Shown piece by piece: positions 54,020-63,205 of a DNA stretch of 64,000 nucleotides. The DNA comes from Kibdelosporangium sp. MJ126-NF4 (GTDB taxonomy: Bacteria > Actinomycetota > Actinomycetes > Mycobacteriales > Pseudonocardiaceae): positions 1,893,045-1,957,044 of the forward strand of contig NZ_CDME01000011.1 in the NCBI RefSeq assembly GCF_000826545.1. The letters run 5' to 3'. How positions within the stretch are numbered: the stretch's first letter is position 1; the number at the start of each line of letters is the position of its first letter. The notes below the pieces were generated by a model, which saw nothing but the letters and a program-made list of their open reading frames with translations, did not search any database and was not told the DNA's origin. The translations under genes and the position numbers were made by a program.

Positions 54020-56302
54020 ATGACCGGACAGGGTGCGACGGCAGGCCGGGTGGTCGGGTTCAAACGCCACCTGCGCGTCGAGGTGATCAAGGGCGAGGCC
54101 GTGTATCTCTTTTCGGAGCGCGGCGTGACGGCGCTGAAGGGCTCGGACGCCGAGGCCCTCGCGCCACTGCTGGACAGCACCCGCGACCTTCCGGCCCTGC
54201 TCAGGGATGTCCCCGCCGGTGTGGCGGCTGAGCAGGTCGGACGGTTCATCGCCCGGCTGGACGATGCCGGGCTGATCACGCTCGGGCCGCCGCCGGGTAC
54301 CAGGTCGGCCGAGCGGACCAGGGCGTACTGGGAGGCGGCGGGCACGGACGCCGATGCCGCCGTCGCCAGCACCGCGGCCAAGCACGTCCAGGTGATCGCG
54401 GCGGGTGACGCGGACCCGTCCGCCGCGCTCGCCGCGTTGCGACAGGCCGGACTGACAGCGCGGATCAGTTCGGGCGAGCTGACCACCGACAACCCGGCCG
54501 ACCTTTCGGTCGTGCTGTGCGACGACTACCTCTCGCCGGATCTCGCCGACATCGACGCCGTCCACCGGACCATGCGCAGGCCGTGGCTGCTGGCCAAGCT
54601 CGCGGGCGCGCAGGTGTGGCTCGGCCCGGTGTTCGACTCGCCGGAACTGGGCTGCTGGCACTGCCTGGCCAGCAGGCTGTGGGCGCACCGGGACGCCGAG
54701 GCGCACGTCCAGGCCTCGCTCGGCCGGATGGGCCCGGCGTCGCGCCCGGTCGCGTCACTGCCCGCGCTGGACGCGATGGCGGCGCAGCTGATGACCCTCG
54801 AAGTCACCAAATGGCTTGCCGGGTACCGGTATCCGGGCCAGCGCGGCGTGCTGACGTTCGACAGCCTCGACCTGACCGGCCGCCACCACGAGTTCCGCCG
54901 CCGCCCGCAGTGCGCGCTCTGCGGTGATCCCACGTCCATGCGCACCCTGGCTCGCCGTCCCGTTCTGCTGTCGTCGCGGCCGAAGTCGCCGGACAACGCG
55001 GGCGGGCACCGATCGATGCCACCGCAACAGGTCCTGGACACCTACCAGCACCTGATCAGCCCGGTCACCGGAGTGATCAAGGAGATCACCCGGCACGAGA
55101 CAGGACCCGCGTTCTTCAACTCGTTCCGCGCCGGGCACAACGTGGCCGTGCGCCGCCGCTGCCTGTTCAGCCCGCACGCCGCGCCACGCGCGGAGAACGG
55201 CGGCAAGGGCGTGACCCCGTTGCACGGCAGGGTGAGCGCGATGTGCGAGGCGCTCGAACGGCACTCCGGCTTCTTCCACGGCGACGAGGAACGCGTCCGT
55301 GGCAGCTACAAGTCGCTCGGCGGGCGCGCGATCCACCCGTCCAGCTGCCAACTTTTCGACGACCGGCAGTATCCGGGCCGGTCAGCGTGGAACGCGACGC
55401 ATTCGCCGTTCCAGCACGTGCCGGACCCGTTCGACGACAACGCGGTCCTCGATTGGACACCGGTATGGTCGCTGACACGTGAGCGGCATCGGCTGCTTCC
55501 CACCGCGATGTTGTACTACGGCGCACCGCCCGAGGCGGGCTCGGTCTCGCTCTACGCGGACTCGAACGGCAACGCGGCGGGCAGCTGCCTGGAAGACGCT
55601 GTCCTGCAGGGAATGCTGGAACTGGTGGAGCGCGATTCGGTGGCGATGTGGTGGTACAACCGCACGCGGCGACCCGAGGTGGACCTGGCCGCGTTCGGCG
55701 ACCCGTGGGTCGACGAGCTTCGGGAGGTCTACGCCGGTCTGGACCGCGAGGTCTGGGTGCTCGACGTGACCGCCGACTCCGGGATCCCCGTGCTGGTCGC
55801 GTTGTCACGGCGGATCGACGGCGGGAACGAGGACATCATGTTCGGCTTCGGCGCACACCTGGATCCCCGGGTGGCGCTGCGCCGGGCGTTGACCGAGATG
55901 AACCAGCTCATGCCGGTCGTGGTGGACGGCTACACCTGGACCGAGCCGGAGCCGCTGAACTGGTGGCAGAACGCGACCGTGGCCAACCAGCCGTACCTGG
56001 TGGCGGACCCGGCGGTGCGGGCACGGATCCCGTCCGACTACGGCTACACCCCCTCGCGTGACCTGCTCGACGACGTCACCCGCGTCCGCGGCCTGATCGA
56101 GGCACTCGGTCTCGAGGTGCTGGTCCTCGACCAGACCAGGCCGGACATCGGGCTGCCGGTGGTCAAGGTGGTCGTGCCGGGGATGCGCAGCTTCTGGGCG
56201 CGGTTCGCGCCGGGACGGCTGTTCGACGTGCCGGTCCGGCTGGGCTGGCAGCCGGAACCCACCGCGTACCACGACCTCAACCCGACCCCACTGTTCATCT
56301 GA
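54020..56302 (+). CDS. TOMM cyclodehydratase: fused leader-binding/E1-like and YcaO
   Basis: 760 residues. A winged-helix leader-binding (RRE-like) region (about 10-95) leads to a ThiF/E1-like part with zinc cysteines C212, C215 (CWHC) and C298, C301 (CALC). The YcaO domain (about 360-760) has the ATP motif S406-xxx-E410-xx-E413-R414, followed by ADSNGNAAGSCLEDA and ELVERDSVAMWW. It would cyclodehydrate Ser/Thr/Cys in a precursor peptide to azolines using ATP. The C-terminus is NPTPLFI, an incomplete form of the usual PxPxP end. It is the central gene of the locus. Confidence 0.93.
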   Translation: MTGQGATAGRVVGFKRHLRVEVIKGEAVYLFSERGVTALKGSDAEALAPLLDSTRDLPALLRDVPAGVAAEQVGRFIARLDDAGLITLGPPPGTRSAERTRAYWEAAGTDADAAVASTAAKHVQVIAAGDADPSAALAALRQAGLTARISSGELTTDNPADLSVVLCDDYLSPDLADIDAVHRTMRRPWLLAKLAGAQVWLGPVFDSPELGCWHCLASRLWAHRDAEAHVQASLGRMGPASRPVASLPALDAMAAQLMTLEVTKWLAGYRYPGQRGVLTFDSLDLTGRHHEFRRRPQCALCGDPTSMRTLARRPVLLSSRPKSPDNAGGHRSMPPQQVLDTYQHLISPVTGVIKEITRHETGPAFFNSFRAGHNVAVRRRCLFSPHAAPRAENGGKGVTPLHGRVSAMCEALERHSGFFHGDEERVRGSYKSLGGRAIHPSSCQLFDDRQYPGRSAWNATHSPFQHVPDPFDDNAVLDWTPVWSLTRERHRLLPTAMLYYGAPPEAGSVSLYADSNGNAAGSCLEDAVLQGMLELVERDSVAMWWYNRTRRPEVDLAAFGDPWVDELREVYAGLDREVWVLDVTADSGIPVLVALSRRIDGGNEDIMFGFGAHLDPRVALRRALTEMNQLMPVVVDGYTWTEPEPLNWWQNATVANQPYLVADPAVRARIPSDYGYTPSRDLLDDVTRVRGLIEALGLEVLVLDQTRPDIGLPVVKVVVPGMRSFWARFAPGRLFDVPVRLGWQPEPTAYHDLNPTPLFI

Positions 56303-56331
56303 CGCCAACCCGCGGGGGAGGAGTCGTACCT

Positions 56332-57852
56332 GTGCAGTTCCCGCACCCCACCGACGAGCCGGACCGCGTCCGGCTGTGGTCCCTGCGCGAGGACGCGTTG
56401 GTGGAGACCGGCTCGGACGACTCGTTGCTCGTGTTCACCCGGTGGGGAGACATCGAGATCGACGATCCGAGCCCGGTGGTGCGCGAATGGCTCTACCGGA
56501 TGAGCCTCGGCCCGGTGTCGCTGGAGAACCTGCTGCCCGCCACGCCGGGAAACCACCACCGGCCGGTGCAGGACGATCCCCACTACGAGCAGGTGCGGCG
56601 GGTGCTGGCCAAGCTGGGCTGCTGCGTGGTGCACTCGCTCGGCCTCGCCGACATGGGCGGTCCCCTGCTGTCGGCCGTGCCGATCTCCCGCAGGGCCACC
56701 TTCGAGCTGCCGGAGATCGACGCGCGCCGCCCGGTGCGGCTGTCGCGGTTCGCGGCCATGCGGGCCAGTGACGGCGAGGTCGTGCTGGAGTCGCCGTTGG
56801 CACGCCACCGGGTGGTGTTCCACCGGTCGCTGGCCACCCGCGTGATCGGCTCGCTCGGCAAGGCCACCACGGTGGCCGACCTGGCGCCCGCGCTGGACAT
56901 TCCCGAGGCGCTGGTGGCGGACATCGTCACGTACGTGGCCGCGGTGGGGATGATCGTGTTGGGAGAGAACGGCGGCAGCGCCCTGACGGCGCGGTTCGCC
57001 GAGGACACAGACCCGTCGCTGGTCGCCTGGTCGCACAGCGACCTGTTGTTCCACTCGCGCAGCAGGCTCAGCCGTCCCGACGCGCCGCAGCGGGCGGTGT
57101 ACCCGGGCGGTGCCGGCAAGCTCCCGCCACCACCGGCGGTCAAACCGGTGCCGGACGGACCGCGGTATCCGTTGTACAAACCGGTTCTCGCCGAAATCAC
57201 CGCGGCGGATCCGAAGTTCACCGAGGTGATGGAGAACCGGCGGTCCTTTCGCAGGTTCGCGCGACGGCCGTTGTCCGCGCGGCGCCTCGGCGAGTTGTTG
57301 TTCCGGTCGGCGCGTATTCGTTCGGTCCGCCCCGCGGAAGGCGGTGGGGTGGGCTACGCCGTTTCCGACCGGCCTTATCCGAGCAGTGCGAATCTGCACG
57401 AGCTCGAGTTGTACCTGACGCTCGACCGGTGCGACGATCTGCCGCGTGGTATATACCATTACGACCCGCTCGGCCACTCGCTGACTCTCATCAACACGTC
57501 GCCGGACAAGGTCGGGGAATTACTGGACGACGCCAAGGCGGCGACTGGCGCAATACAGCGGCCGCCCGCGCTGATCACCATGACCGCCAGGATGGGACGG
57601 GTGTCCTGGATGTACAACGGGATCGCGTATGCCACTACACTGCGGCACGTCGGTGTACTGCAGCAGACGCTCTATCTTGTCGCGACCGCGATGGGGCTGG
57701 CACCGTGTGCGCTTTCCGTCGGGGATATCGAAGTGTCGGACAGCGCGTTCCTGCTGCAGTGGCCGTCCGAAGTCACCGTCGGTGGGTTTGTCGTCGGGGT
57801 GCGGCCCGACGATGCCCTGCAGCTTGCTGCAGGGACTGTCGGCGCAGGTTGA
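56332..57852 (+). CDS. SagB-type (McbC-like) azoline dehydrogenase
   Basis: 506 residues from GTG 56332 after GGAGGAG. The N-terminal half (about 1-280) is family-specific. The nitroreductase-like FMN domain (about 296-505) has FTEVMENRRSFRRFARRPL, the RPYPSSANLHELELYL segment and VLQQTLYLVATAMGLAPC. SagB/McbC enzymes oxidise azolines to aromatic azoles in TOMM natural products. It follows the cyclodehydratase by 30 bases, making a two-enzyme azole-forming set. Confidence 0.93.
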   Translation: MQFPHPTDEPDRVRLWSLREDALVETGSDDSLLVFTRWGDIEIDDPSPVVREWLYRMSLGPVSLENLLPATPGNHHRPVQDDPHYEQVRRVLAKLGCCVVHSLGLADMGGPLLSAVPISRRATFELPEIDARRPVRLSRFAAMRASDGEVVLESPLARHRVVFHRSLATRVIGSLGKATTVADLAPALDIPEALVADIVTYVAAVGMIVLGENGGSALTARFAEDTDPSLVAWSHSDLLFHSRSRLSRPDAPQRAVYPGGAGKLPPPPAVKPVPDGPRYPLYKPVLAEITAADPKFTEVMENRRSFRRFARRPLSARRLGELLFRSARIRSVRPAEGGGVGYAVSDRPYPSSANLHELELYLTLDRCDDLPRGIYHYDPLGHSLTLINTSPDKVGELLDDAKAATGAIQRPPALITMTARMGRVSWMYNGIAYATTLRHVGVLQQTLYLVATAMGLAPCALSVGDIEVSDSAFLLQWPSEVTVGGFVVGVRPDDALQLAAGTVGAG

Positions 57853-57899
57853 CGTGTACCCTCGTAGCATGCCGAGAGCGTGAAGCCCCTGGGGGGAGA

Positions 57900-59108
57900 A
57901 TGAGCCGGGATTCGGACGGTATCGACTTATCCGTCAGCTCGACACTCGCCCCCAAGGTGGCACGGTCGGTCGTTGCCACGGTCTTCAGTTGTATAGCAGT
58001 GCTTGCTTTCGTCAGGGTGCTGACTTCCGGTGTCGGGTTCGCAGGTACGGCGTTGTCGACGCTCTACCTGATCGTGCTGCTGTCGATACAGGTTTTCTGG
58101 ACTTCCCGGCGCGCACGCGAACTCTCACCGCTGTTGCGCTATCTGGCGCTGTTCGTCCAGGCCTGCCTGGTGTACCTGCCACTGCTCCAGTTCAAGGAAT
58201 CCTGGGTCGGACTGCCCGGGTTCCTGGCAGGCAGCGCGCTGGTGGTGTTGTCGCCGCCGTACAGCTGGATCACGGCCGGGCTGGTCGTGGTGAGTATGGC
58301 TTTCACGCAGGCCGCGATCAGCCCCGACCAGATCGAGCCGATCCTCTACATAGCACTGTCGACGACGCTGACCGCGTTGCTGATTTACGGGCTGACCTGG
58401 TTGTCGACTCTGGTAACGCAGTTGCATTCCGCGCGCGAGGAACTGGCCAAGATGGCGGTGGCGCGTGAACGGCTGCGTTTCGCGCGGGATCTGCACGACC
58501 TGCTCGGCTACAACCTTTCCGCCATCACCCTCAAGAGCGAGCTGACCCATCGTCTTGTGCTGAAGCACCCGGCGCGGGCCCGTGCGGAACTGGTCGAGAT
58601 CCTGCAGATCTCCCGCCAGGCACTGGCCGACGTGCGCGCGGTCGCCAGCGGCTACCGGGAGATGTCACTGGACGAGGAGTGTGTGTCGGCCCGGTCGGTG
58701 CTCGCGGCGGCGGACGTGCACGTGCGGATGGACGTCGACTACCGCGACCTGCCGGTGCGGGTCTCGACCGTGCTGGCGACGGTGTTGCGGGAAGGCATCA
58801 CGAACCTGTTGCGGCACAGCAAGGCCGAGTTCTGCGAGATCTCGCTGCGGCAGGACGCGGCGACGGTGACGATCGAGATGCTCAACGACGGCGTGCCCGA
58901 CGACCCGCGTGACTCCCGTGAGGACGGTGGACCGGGCGGGAGCGGGATCCACAACCTGTCGGCGAGGGTGGTCGAACTCGGCGGCGAACTGGTTGCCGAC
59001 TTCCTGCCACAGAAGCGCTTCAGGCTCTGTGCAACCATGCCGTTGGCCGAGCAGCGGGCCAAGGGTGCGGACGACGACCTCGACCCGCCATTGCGGGTCG
59101 TGTCATAA
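57900..59108 (+). CDS. Membrane sensor histidine kinase (NarL type)
   Basis: 402 residues from ATG 57900 with GGGGGGAGA upstream. About five transmembrane helices (20-180) precede the H-box FARDLHDLLGYNLSAITLKS (His199), a conserved N-box (REGITNLLRHS) and the G-box GGSGIHNLSARV. No extracytoplasmic sensing domain is obvious, so it may sense through its helices. It is tail-to-tail with its probable response regulator (6-base overlap) and follows the SagB gene by 47 bases, suggesting control of, or response to, the TOMM product. Confidence 0.92.
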   Translation: MSRDSDGIDLSVSSTLAPKVARSVVATVFSCIAVLAFVRVLTSGVGFAGTALSTLYLIVLLSIQVFWTSRRARELSPLLRYLALFVQACLVYLPLLQFKESWVGLPGFLAGSALVVLSPPYSWITAGLVVVSMAFTQAAISPDQIEPILYIALSTTLTALLIYGLTWLSTLVTQLHSAREELAKMAVARERLRFARDLHDLLGYNLSAITLKSELTHRLVLKHPARARAELVEILQISRQALADVRAVASGYREMSLDEECVSARSVLAAADVHVRMDVDYRDLPVRVSTVLATVLREGITNLLRHSKAEFCEISLRQDAATVTIEMLNDGVPDDPRDSREDGGPGGSGIHNLSARVVELGGELVADFLPQKRFRLCATMPLAEQRAKGADDDLDPPLRVVS

Positions 59109-59708
59109 CCAGCCTGCCTCGGTGGCGATCCGGATCGCGTCGACCCGATTGCGGGCGTTGAGTTTCCCGGCGATGGTCGTCAGGTAATTGCGCACTGTTC
59201 CCACCGACAGGTACAGCTTCGCGGCTATCTCCGACGCGTCGGCGCCGTGCGCGGCCAGCCGCAGCACTTCGCTTTCCCTGGTGGTCAACGGGCAGTCGGT
59301 GCTGTCCCACGCGGCGAGGGCGAGCTGGCTGTCGACAACGCGGCGCCCGGCGGCGACACTGCGGATCGCGTCGGCGAGCTCGCTGGCCGGGGCATCCTTC
59401 AGCATGAAACCGCTGACGTGGGCGGACAATGCCCGGCGCAGCGTGCCGGGACGGCCGAGGCCGGTCAGGATCAGGGTGCGCACCTCGGGCAGCGCCGCGC
59501 GGATCTCGGCGGCCGCGGTGAGGCCGTCCTTGCCGGGCAGGTCGATGTCGAGCAGCGCCACGTCCGGGCGGTGTTTGTGCGCCGCGGGCAGGATCTCGTC
59601 GCCGGACGACATTTCCGCGACCACCTCGATGTCCGGCTCCACGTTGAGCAACGCGACGAGCGCGCCGCGGACCATGTGCATGTCCTCGGCGATCATCACA
59701 GTGATCAT
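59103..59708 (-). CDS. NarL/LuxR-family response regulator
   Basis: 201 residues from ATG 59708, chosen for GAAGGGGG about 8 bases upstream. The receiver domain (about 1-120) has ED at 8-9 and phosphoacceptor Asp54 (VALLDIDLPGKDG); the LuxR HTH is at about 140-198 (LTTRESEVLRLAAHG, SVGTVRNYLTTIAGKL). It is convergent with the kinase at 57900 and is its likely partner. Confidence 0.93.
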   Translation of the reverse strand: MITVMIAEDMHMVRGALVALLNVEPDIEVVAEMSSGDEILPAAHKHRPDVALLDIDLPGKDGLTAAAEIRAALPEVRTLILTGLGRPGTLRRALSAHVSGFMLKDAPASELADAIRSVAAGRRVVDSQLALAAWDSTDCPLTTRESEVLRLAAHGADASEIAAKLYLSVGTVRNYLTTIAGKLNARNRVDAIRIATEAGWL

Positions 59709-60262
59709 CGTGTGGCCCCCTTCCAGCATCGCCGTCAACAAGAGATCATAGGGGTTTCGGCGGCCATTCGGATCGGCTGTTAGGGGAAAGCAGAGCTACT
59801 TTCCCGAGGTGTCCAACCGGGCCGGGACTCGCTGTATTCATCCGGTCACGCGAAGTGCCACTGGTAATTCTTCCTGAATACGTTGTTTCGCAACATGTAT
59901 ATCGAGTCACCGCTCACCCCGACGTGGTCGGCACTGAGGCGGATGGCCTACCGGTGCCGACCGGCAGGCGCAGCCCGCCTTGCTCCCGCTTCCGCTGCCG
60001 CGCCAGTGACCTCCCCGAGACGCATCACCAGCACAGAAAGGTATACGCCCGTCCGCTCATGCCGGGCCAGTCGTGACTTCACGAACTCCCGTATGAAATT
60101 CCGGTCCACCCACTGTGAAGGACTCCCGGTGGTCCGAACATGTTGTTCACAGCGGGTGGTGAGAAGGCCACACCTATGTTGGTGATCCTCGCACTGGAAA
60201 AGGTTCGGATCAGCGCTGACCATTTTTTCATGCCGAGACAACGGCGACGAAAGGCTGTGGCG
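59709..60262. other. Divergent intergenic region with no supported gene
   Basis: About 550 bases between the response regulator and the LuxR-ATPase gene. Small frames on both strands (for example plus 59855-60076 and 59883-60185, minus about 59948-60110) have AT-rich or mixed third positions and no good ribosome-binding site. The region must hold promoters for both flanking genes. A RiPP precursor hidden here cannot be excluded. Confidence 0.5.
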
Positions 60263-62947
60263 ATGGAGTTGGTCGAGCGTAATGGCCCTGGGGAAGCGTT
60301 GGAACGCCTCCACACGCGCGCCGCCGCGGGGCATGGCGGCGTCGTGCTGGTCACCGGCGGGATGGCGACGGGCAAGACCGAACTGCTGCGCGAGTTCACC
60401 GGCTGCGCGGCCCGCAGCGGGTCGCTCGTGCTGTCCGCGAGCGGTTCCCGTGCCGAGCAGTCGTTGCAGCTCGGAGTGATGTGTCAGGTCCTGCACGGTC
60501 CGGGTTTCCCGGACACCGTGGACAGTGTGTCGTGGCACGACGTCGACACTGATCCGGCCGTGGTCGGTCCGCATGACGCGCCGGTGGTCCGTGACATGTG
60601 CGCGGCACTGCTGGCCGCGGCCAGGCATCGAACCGTGGTGGTCTGGATCGACGACATCCAGTTCGTCGACGGTGCCACATTGCGTGTGCTGCTGTACTTG
60701 AGGCGCCGGATGACGAACGCGTCGATCCTGCTGGTCCTGTCCGGCTGGGAGCAGCGGCGGCAGACCTGGCCGTCGTTCCACGCGGAGATCACCCGCCAGC
60801 CGCACGAGAAGATCACACTGGGTCCGTTGACGCTGGACGGCGTCGGGGAACTGGTCGCACAACGCCTCGACGGCCCGGCAGCCACTCGGCTCAGCTCGGC
60901 CTGTCACCAGTTCACCGGTGGGAACCCGTTGCTGGTCAACGCTTTGCTGGAGGATGTGCGGAACGGGGATCTCGTCCCGCGTACCGCCTACGGCCAAGCC
61001 GTGCTCGCGGGCCTGCATCGCGCGGGCACCGTGCCGCAGGCCGTGGCCAGCGCTGTCGCCGTGCTCGGCGAGCACGCCACGCCCGCGCTCGTCGCCCAAC
61101 TGGTGGGGGAGGCGGTTGACGAGGTCACCTCCGCGCTTGATCTGCTTGCCGGTGCGGGGATACTCGAGCGGGTGGCCTTCCGGCATCCGGTGGTCGCGTC
61201 GACCATTCTGGGTAGCCTGCGGCCCGGCGACGGGGCTCGGCTGCATCTGCTCGCGGCTCGGTGCCTGCATCGGGACGGCGTTGGAGCGCTGGGGATCGCG
61301 CGCCATCTCGTCGCCGCTGACGTGCTCGGTCCCGAGGACGTGGTCTGGGCGGTCGGGTTGCTGTCGGAGGCCGCCGAACGGGCGTTGGCCGACGACGACG
61401 TGGTCTGGGCGGGTCGGTGCCTGCGTCTGGCGTTGCGTGACTGCACCGACGACGCCAGGCGTCGGGAACTCGCGAAGGCTCTGGCTCGCACGGATTGGCG
61501 GGTCAATCCGGCCGCTGCCGCATTGCACATGACGGCTTTGCGGGAGGCGTTGGCTGACGGGACACTGGAAGGCCGGGACGCCGTCACGCTGACACGGCAT
61601 GCCTTGTGGAATGGGGACAAGGCCGCCGCAGTGGCCGCGTTCACGGCCGTGACGGACCTGCAGGCCGCTGCCGAGCTGCGCCTGGCGTACGAGTGGCTCT
61701 ATGGTTCGTGTTCGGACCTGCCTGTCGGGGAAGGCAGCAATACGCCGTGGATCCAGGTCGGCGCCAAGCTGTCAGGGCTGGTCATCAAGGGCCGTGGCGC
61801 GGATGTGGCCGGGAGCGCCGAGCACATCCTGCAGAGCTGCCGCCTCGGCGACACCACGGTGGAGGTCGTCGTTTCCGCGCTGATCGCCCTGTGCCACGCG
61901 GACAAGTCCGACAAGGCCGTGGTCTGGTGCGACAATCTCGCCGACGACGCGCAGCGGCGCAACGCCAGGACGTGGCAGGCTGTGCTCAGCGCTGCCCGTG
62001 CCGACATCGCGCAACGGCAAGGTGATCTGGGGCTCGCTGAAGCACAGGCGTGCACCGCGCTGCGGCTGTTGCCCGCTGACGGGTGGGGTGTCCTGATCGG
62101 ACTGCCCAGGGCTACGTTGCTGCTTGCCTACACCGCTATGGGCCGGATGGACTCCGCCGCGGAGGTGCTCAGGCAGTTCGTTCCCGAGCGGATGGCTGAC
62201 ACCGTGATCGGCTTGCGGTTGCTGCACGCTCGCGGCCACTACCATTTGGCGACCGGTCGCGCGCTGGCCGCCTTGGATGACTTCCAGACGTGTGATCGGC
62301 AGATGCGGGAGTGGAACATCGACGCGCCAGCGCTCGTGCCAGCGCATTCTGACTTGGCGCAGGCCTACTTGCTGCTGGGGCAGGGCAAAGTGGCCAGGGA
62401 GCTGGTGTGTCGTCAGCTTGACCGGCCGAGGTCCATCAGCTCACGTACTCGTGGCACGGCACTGCGGGTGCTTGCTGCGACCAGTGAGCTTCGACAGCGT
62501 CCAGGGTTGCTGATGGAAGCGATAGAGGACCTGCACACCTGCGGTGACCGGCTGGAGCTGGCCCGTGCGTTGATCGACCTCAGCGAAGCGCACCAGGAAC
62601 TCGGCGAGTTCAGCAGGGCGAGAATGCACGCCCGCCGTGCTGCCGCTGAGGCCAAGGCGTGCCAAGCGGAGCCGTTGACGAAGATGCTGTCGCATGGGGG
62701 TTGCGTCGACACGAAGGATCAGCGGTTGGAGTCGGAGGGCGTGCCTCCGTTGAGCGGTGCGGAACGCCGTGTCGCAACGTTGGCCGCTCGTGGTTACAGC
62801 AACCGGGAGATCGGGCGGATGTTGTACATCACCGTTAGTACGGTCGAACAGCACCTCACCCGGGTGTACCGCAAGCTGAACGTGGGCAGTCGAGCGGACC
62901 TGCCAGTAGGACTGCTGCTCAACCGTGTGCCGGTGAAGGGCGCCTAG
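60263..62947 (+). CDS. Large ATP-binding LuxR-family regulator (LAL type)
   Basis: 894 residues from ATG 60263; the frame is open from 60140 but third positions there are AT-rich. The N-terminal AAA/STAND ATPase has Walker A VTGGMATGKTELLREF and Walker B VVVWIDDIQFVDG. A long helical middle follows, and the C-terminal LuxR HTH (about 825-885) reads LSGAERRVATLAARGYSNREIGRMLYITVSTVEQHL. LAL regulators often activate natural-product clusters; its place beside the TOMM locus suggests that role. Confidence 0.93.
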   Translation: MELVERNGPGEALERLHTRAAAGHGGVVLVTGGMATGKTELLREFTGCAARSGSLVLSASGSRAEQSLQLGVMCQVLHGPGFPDTVDSVSWHDVDTDPAVVGPHDAPVVRDMCAALLAAARHRTVVVWIDDIQFVDGATLRVLLYLRRRMTNASILLVLSGWEQRRQTWPSFHAEITRQPHEKITLGPLTLDGVGELVAQRLDGPAATRLSSACHQFTGGNPLLVNALLEDVRNGDLVPRTAYGQAVLAGLHRAGTVPQAVASAVAVLGEHATPALVAQLVGEAVDEVTSALDLLAGAGILERVAFRHPVVASTILGSLRPGDGARLHLLAARCLHRDGVGALGIARHLVAADVLGPEDVVWAVGLLSEAAERALADDDVVWAGRCLRLALRDCTDDARRRELAKALARTDWRVNPAAAALHMTALREALADGTLEGRDAVTLTRHALWNGDKAAAVAAFTAVTDLQAAAELRLAYEWLYGSCSDLPVGEGSNTPWIQVGAKLSGLVIKGRGADVAGSAEHILQSCRLGDTTVEVVVSALIALCHADKSDKAVVWCDNLADDAQRRNARTWQAVLSAARADIAQRQGDLGLAEAQACTALRLLPADGWGVLIGLPRATLLLAYTAMGRMDSAAEVLRQFVPERMADTVIGLRLLHARGHYHLATGRALAALDDFQTCDRQMREWNIDAPALVPAHSDLAQAYLLLGQGKVARELVCRQLDRPRSISSRTRGTALRVLAATSELRQRPGLLMEAIEDLHTCGDRLELARALIDLSEAHQELGEFSRARMHARRAAAEAKACQAEPLTKMLSHGGCVDTKDQRLESEGVPPLSGAERRVATLAARGYSNREIGRMLYITVSTVEQHLTRVYRKLNVGSRADLPVGLLLNRVPVKGA

Positions 62948-62990
62948 AAGAAAAAAGAAAAAGAAGCAAGGAAGAGAAAAGAAAAAGAAA
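62946..62990 (+). repeat. 45-nt polypurine (A/G) tract
   Basis: Almost pure A and G (one C near 62967), directly after the LuxR stop. On the minus strand it is a pyrimidine tract preceded by a 6-bp stem (AGCCAG/CTGGCT, 63001-63006 and 63021-63026), which could end transcription from the HNH gene. The AT content is unusual for this window. Confidence 0.7.
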
Positions 62991-63205
62991 CCAAGGGGCA
63001 AGCCAGCTGGAAAAGGTGAACTGGCTGGTTCGTAACCAACGCAGGGTAACCAGCGCTGTGACTGTCAGCCGAGGCTGGGAGTCGCACTCCGACGTAACCA
63101 ACAGCGTTGACGTAATCAGAGGTAATCCGTTCAAGCCGGGCACGGCGGTGGGTGGCCCACTGGTGAGTGGAGCGTGGCTCACCATCCACATCCCGCAGCG
63201 GCGGG

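Noticed and set aside
59948..60115. Minus-strand frame of about 55 codons downstream of a GTG near 60113
   Set aside because: Only about two thirds of third positions are G or C, below real genes here, and no clear ribosome-binding site.
59855..60185. Small plus-strand frames as hidden RiPP precursors
   Set aside because: AT-rich third positions at the start, no ribosome-binding site, and no leader/core pattern.
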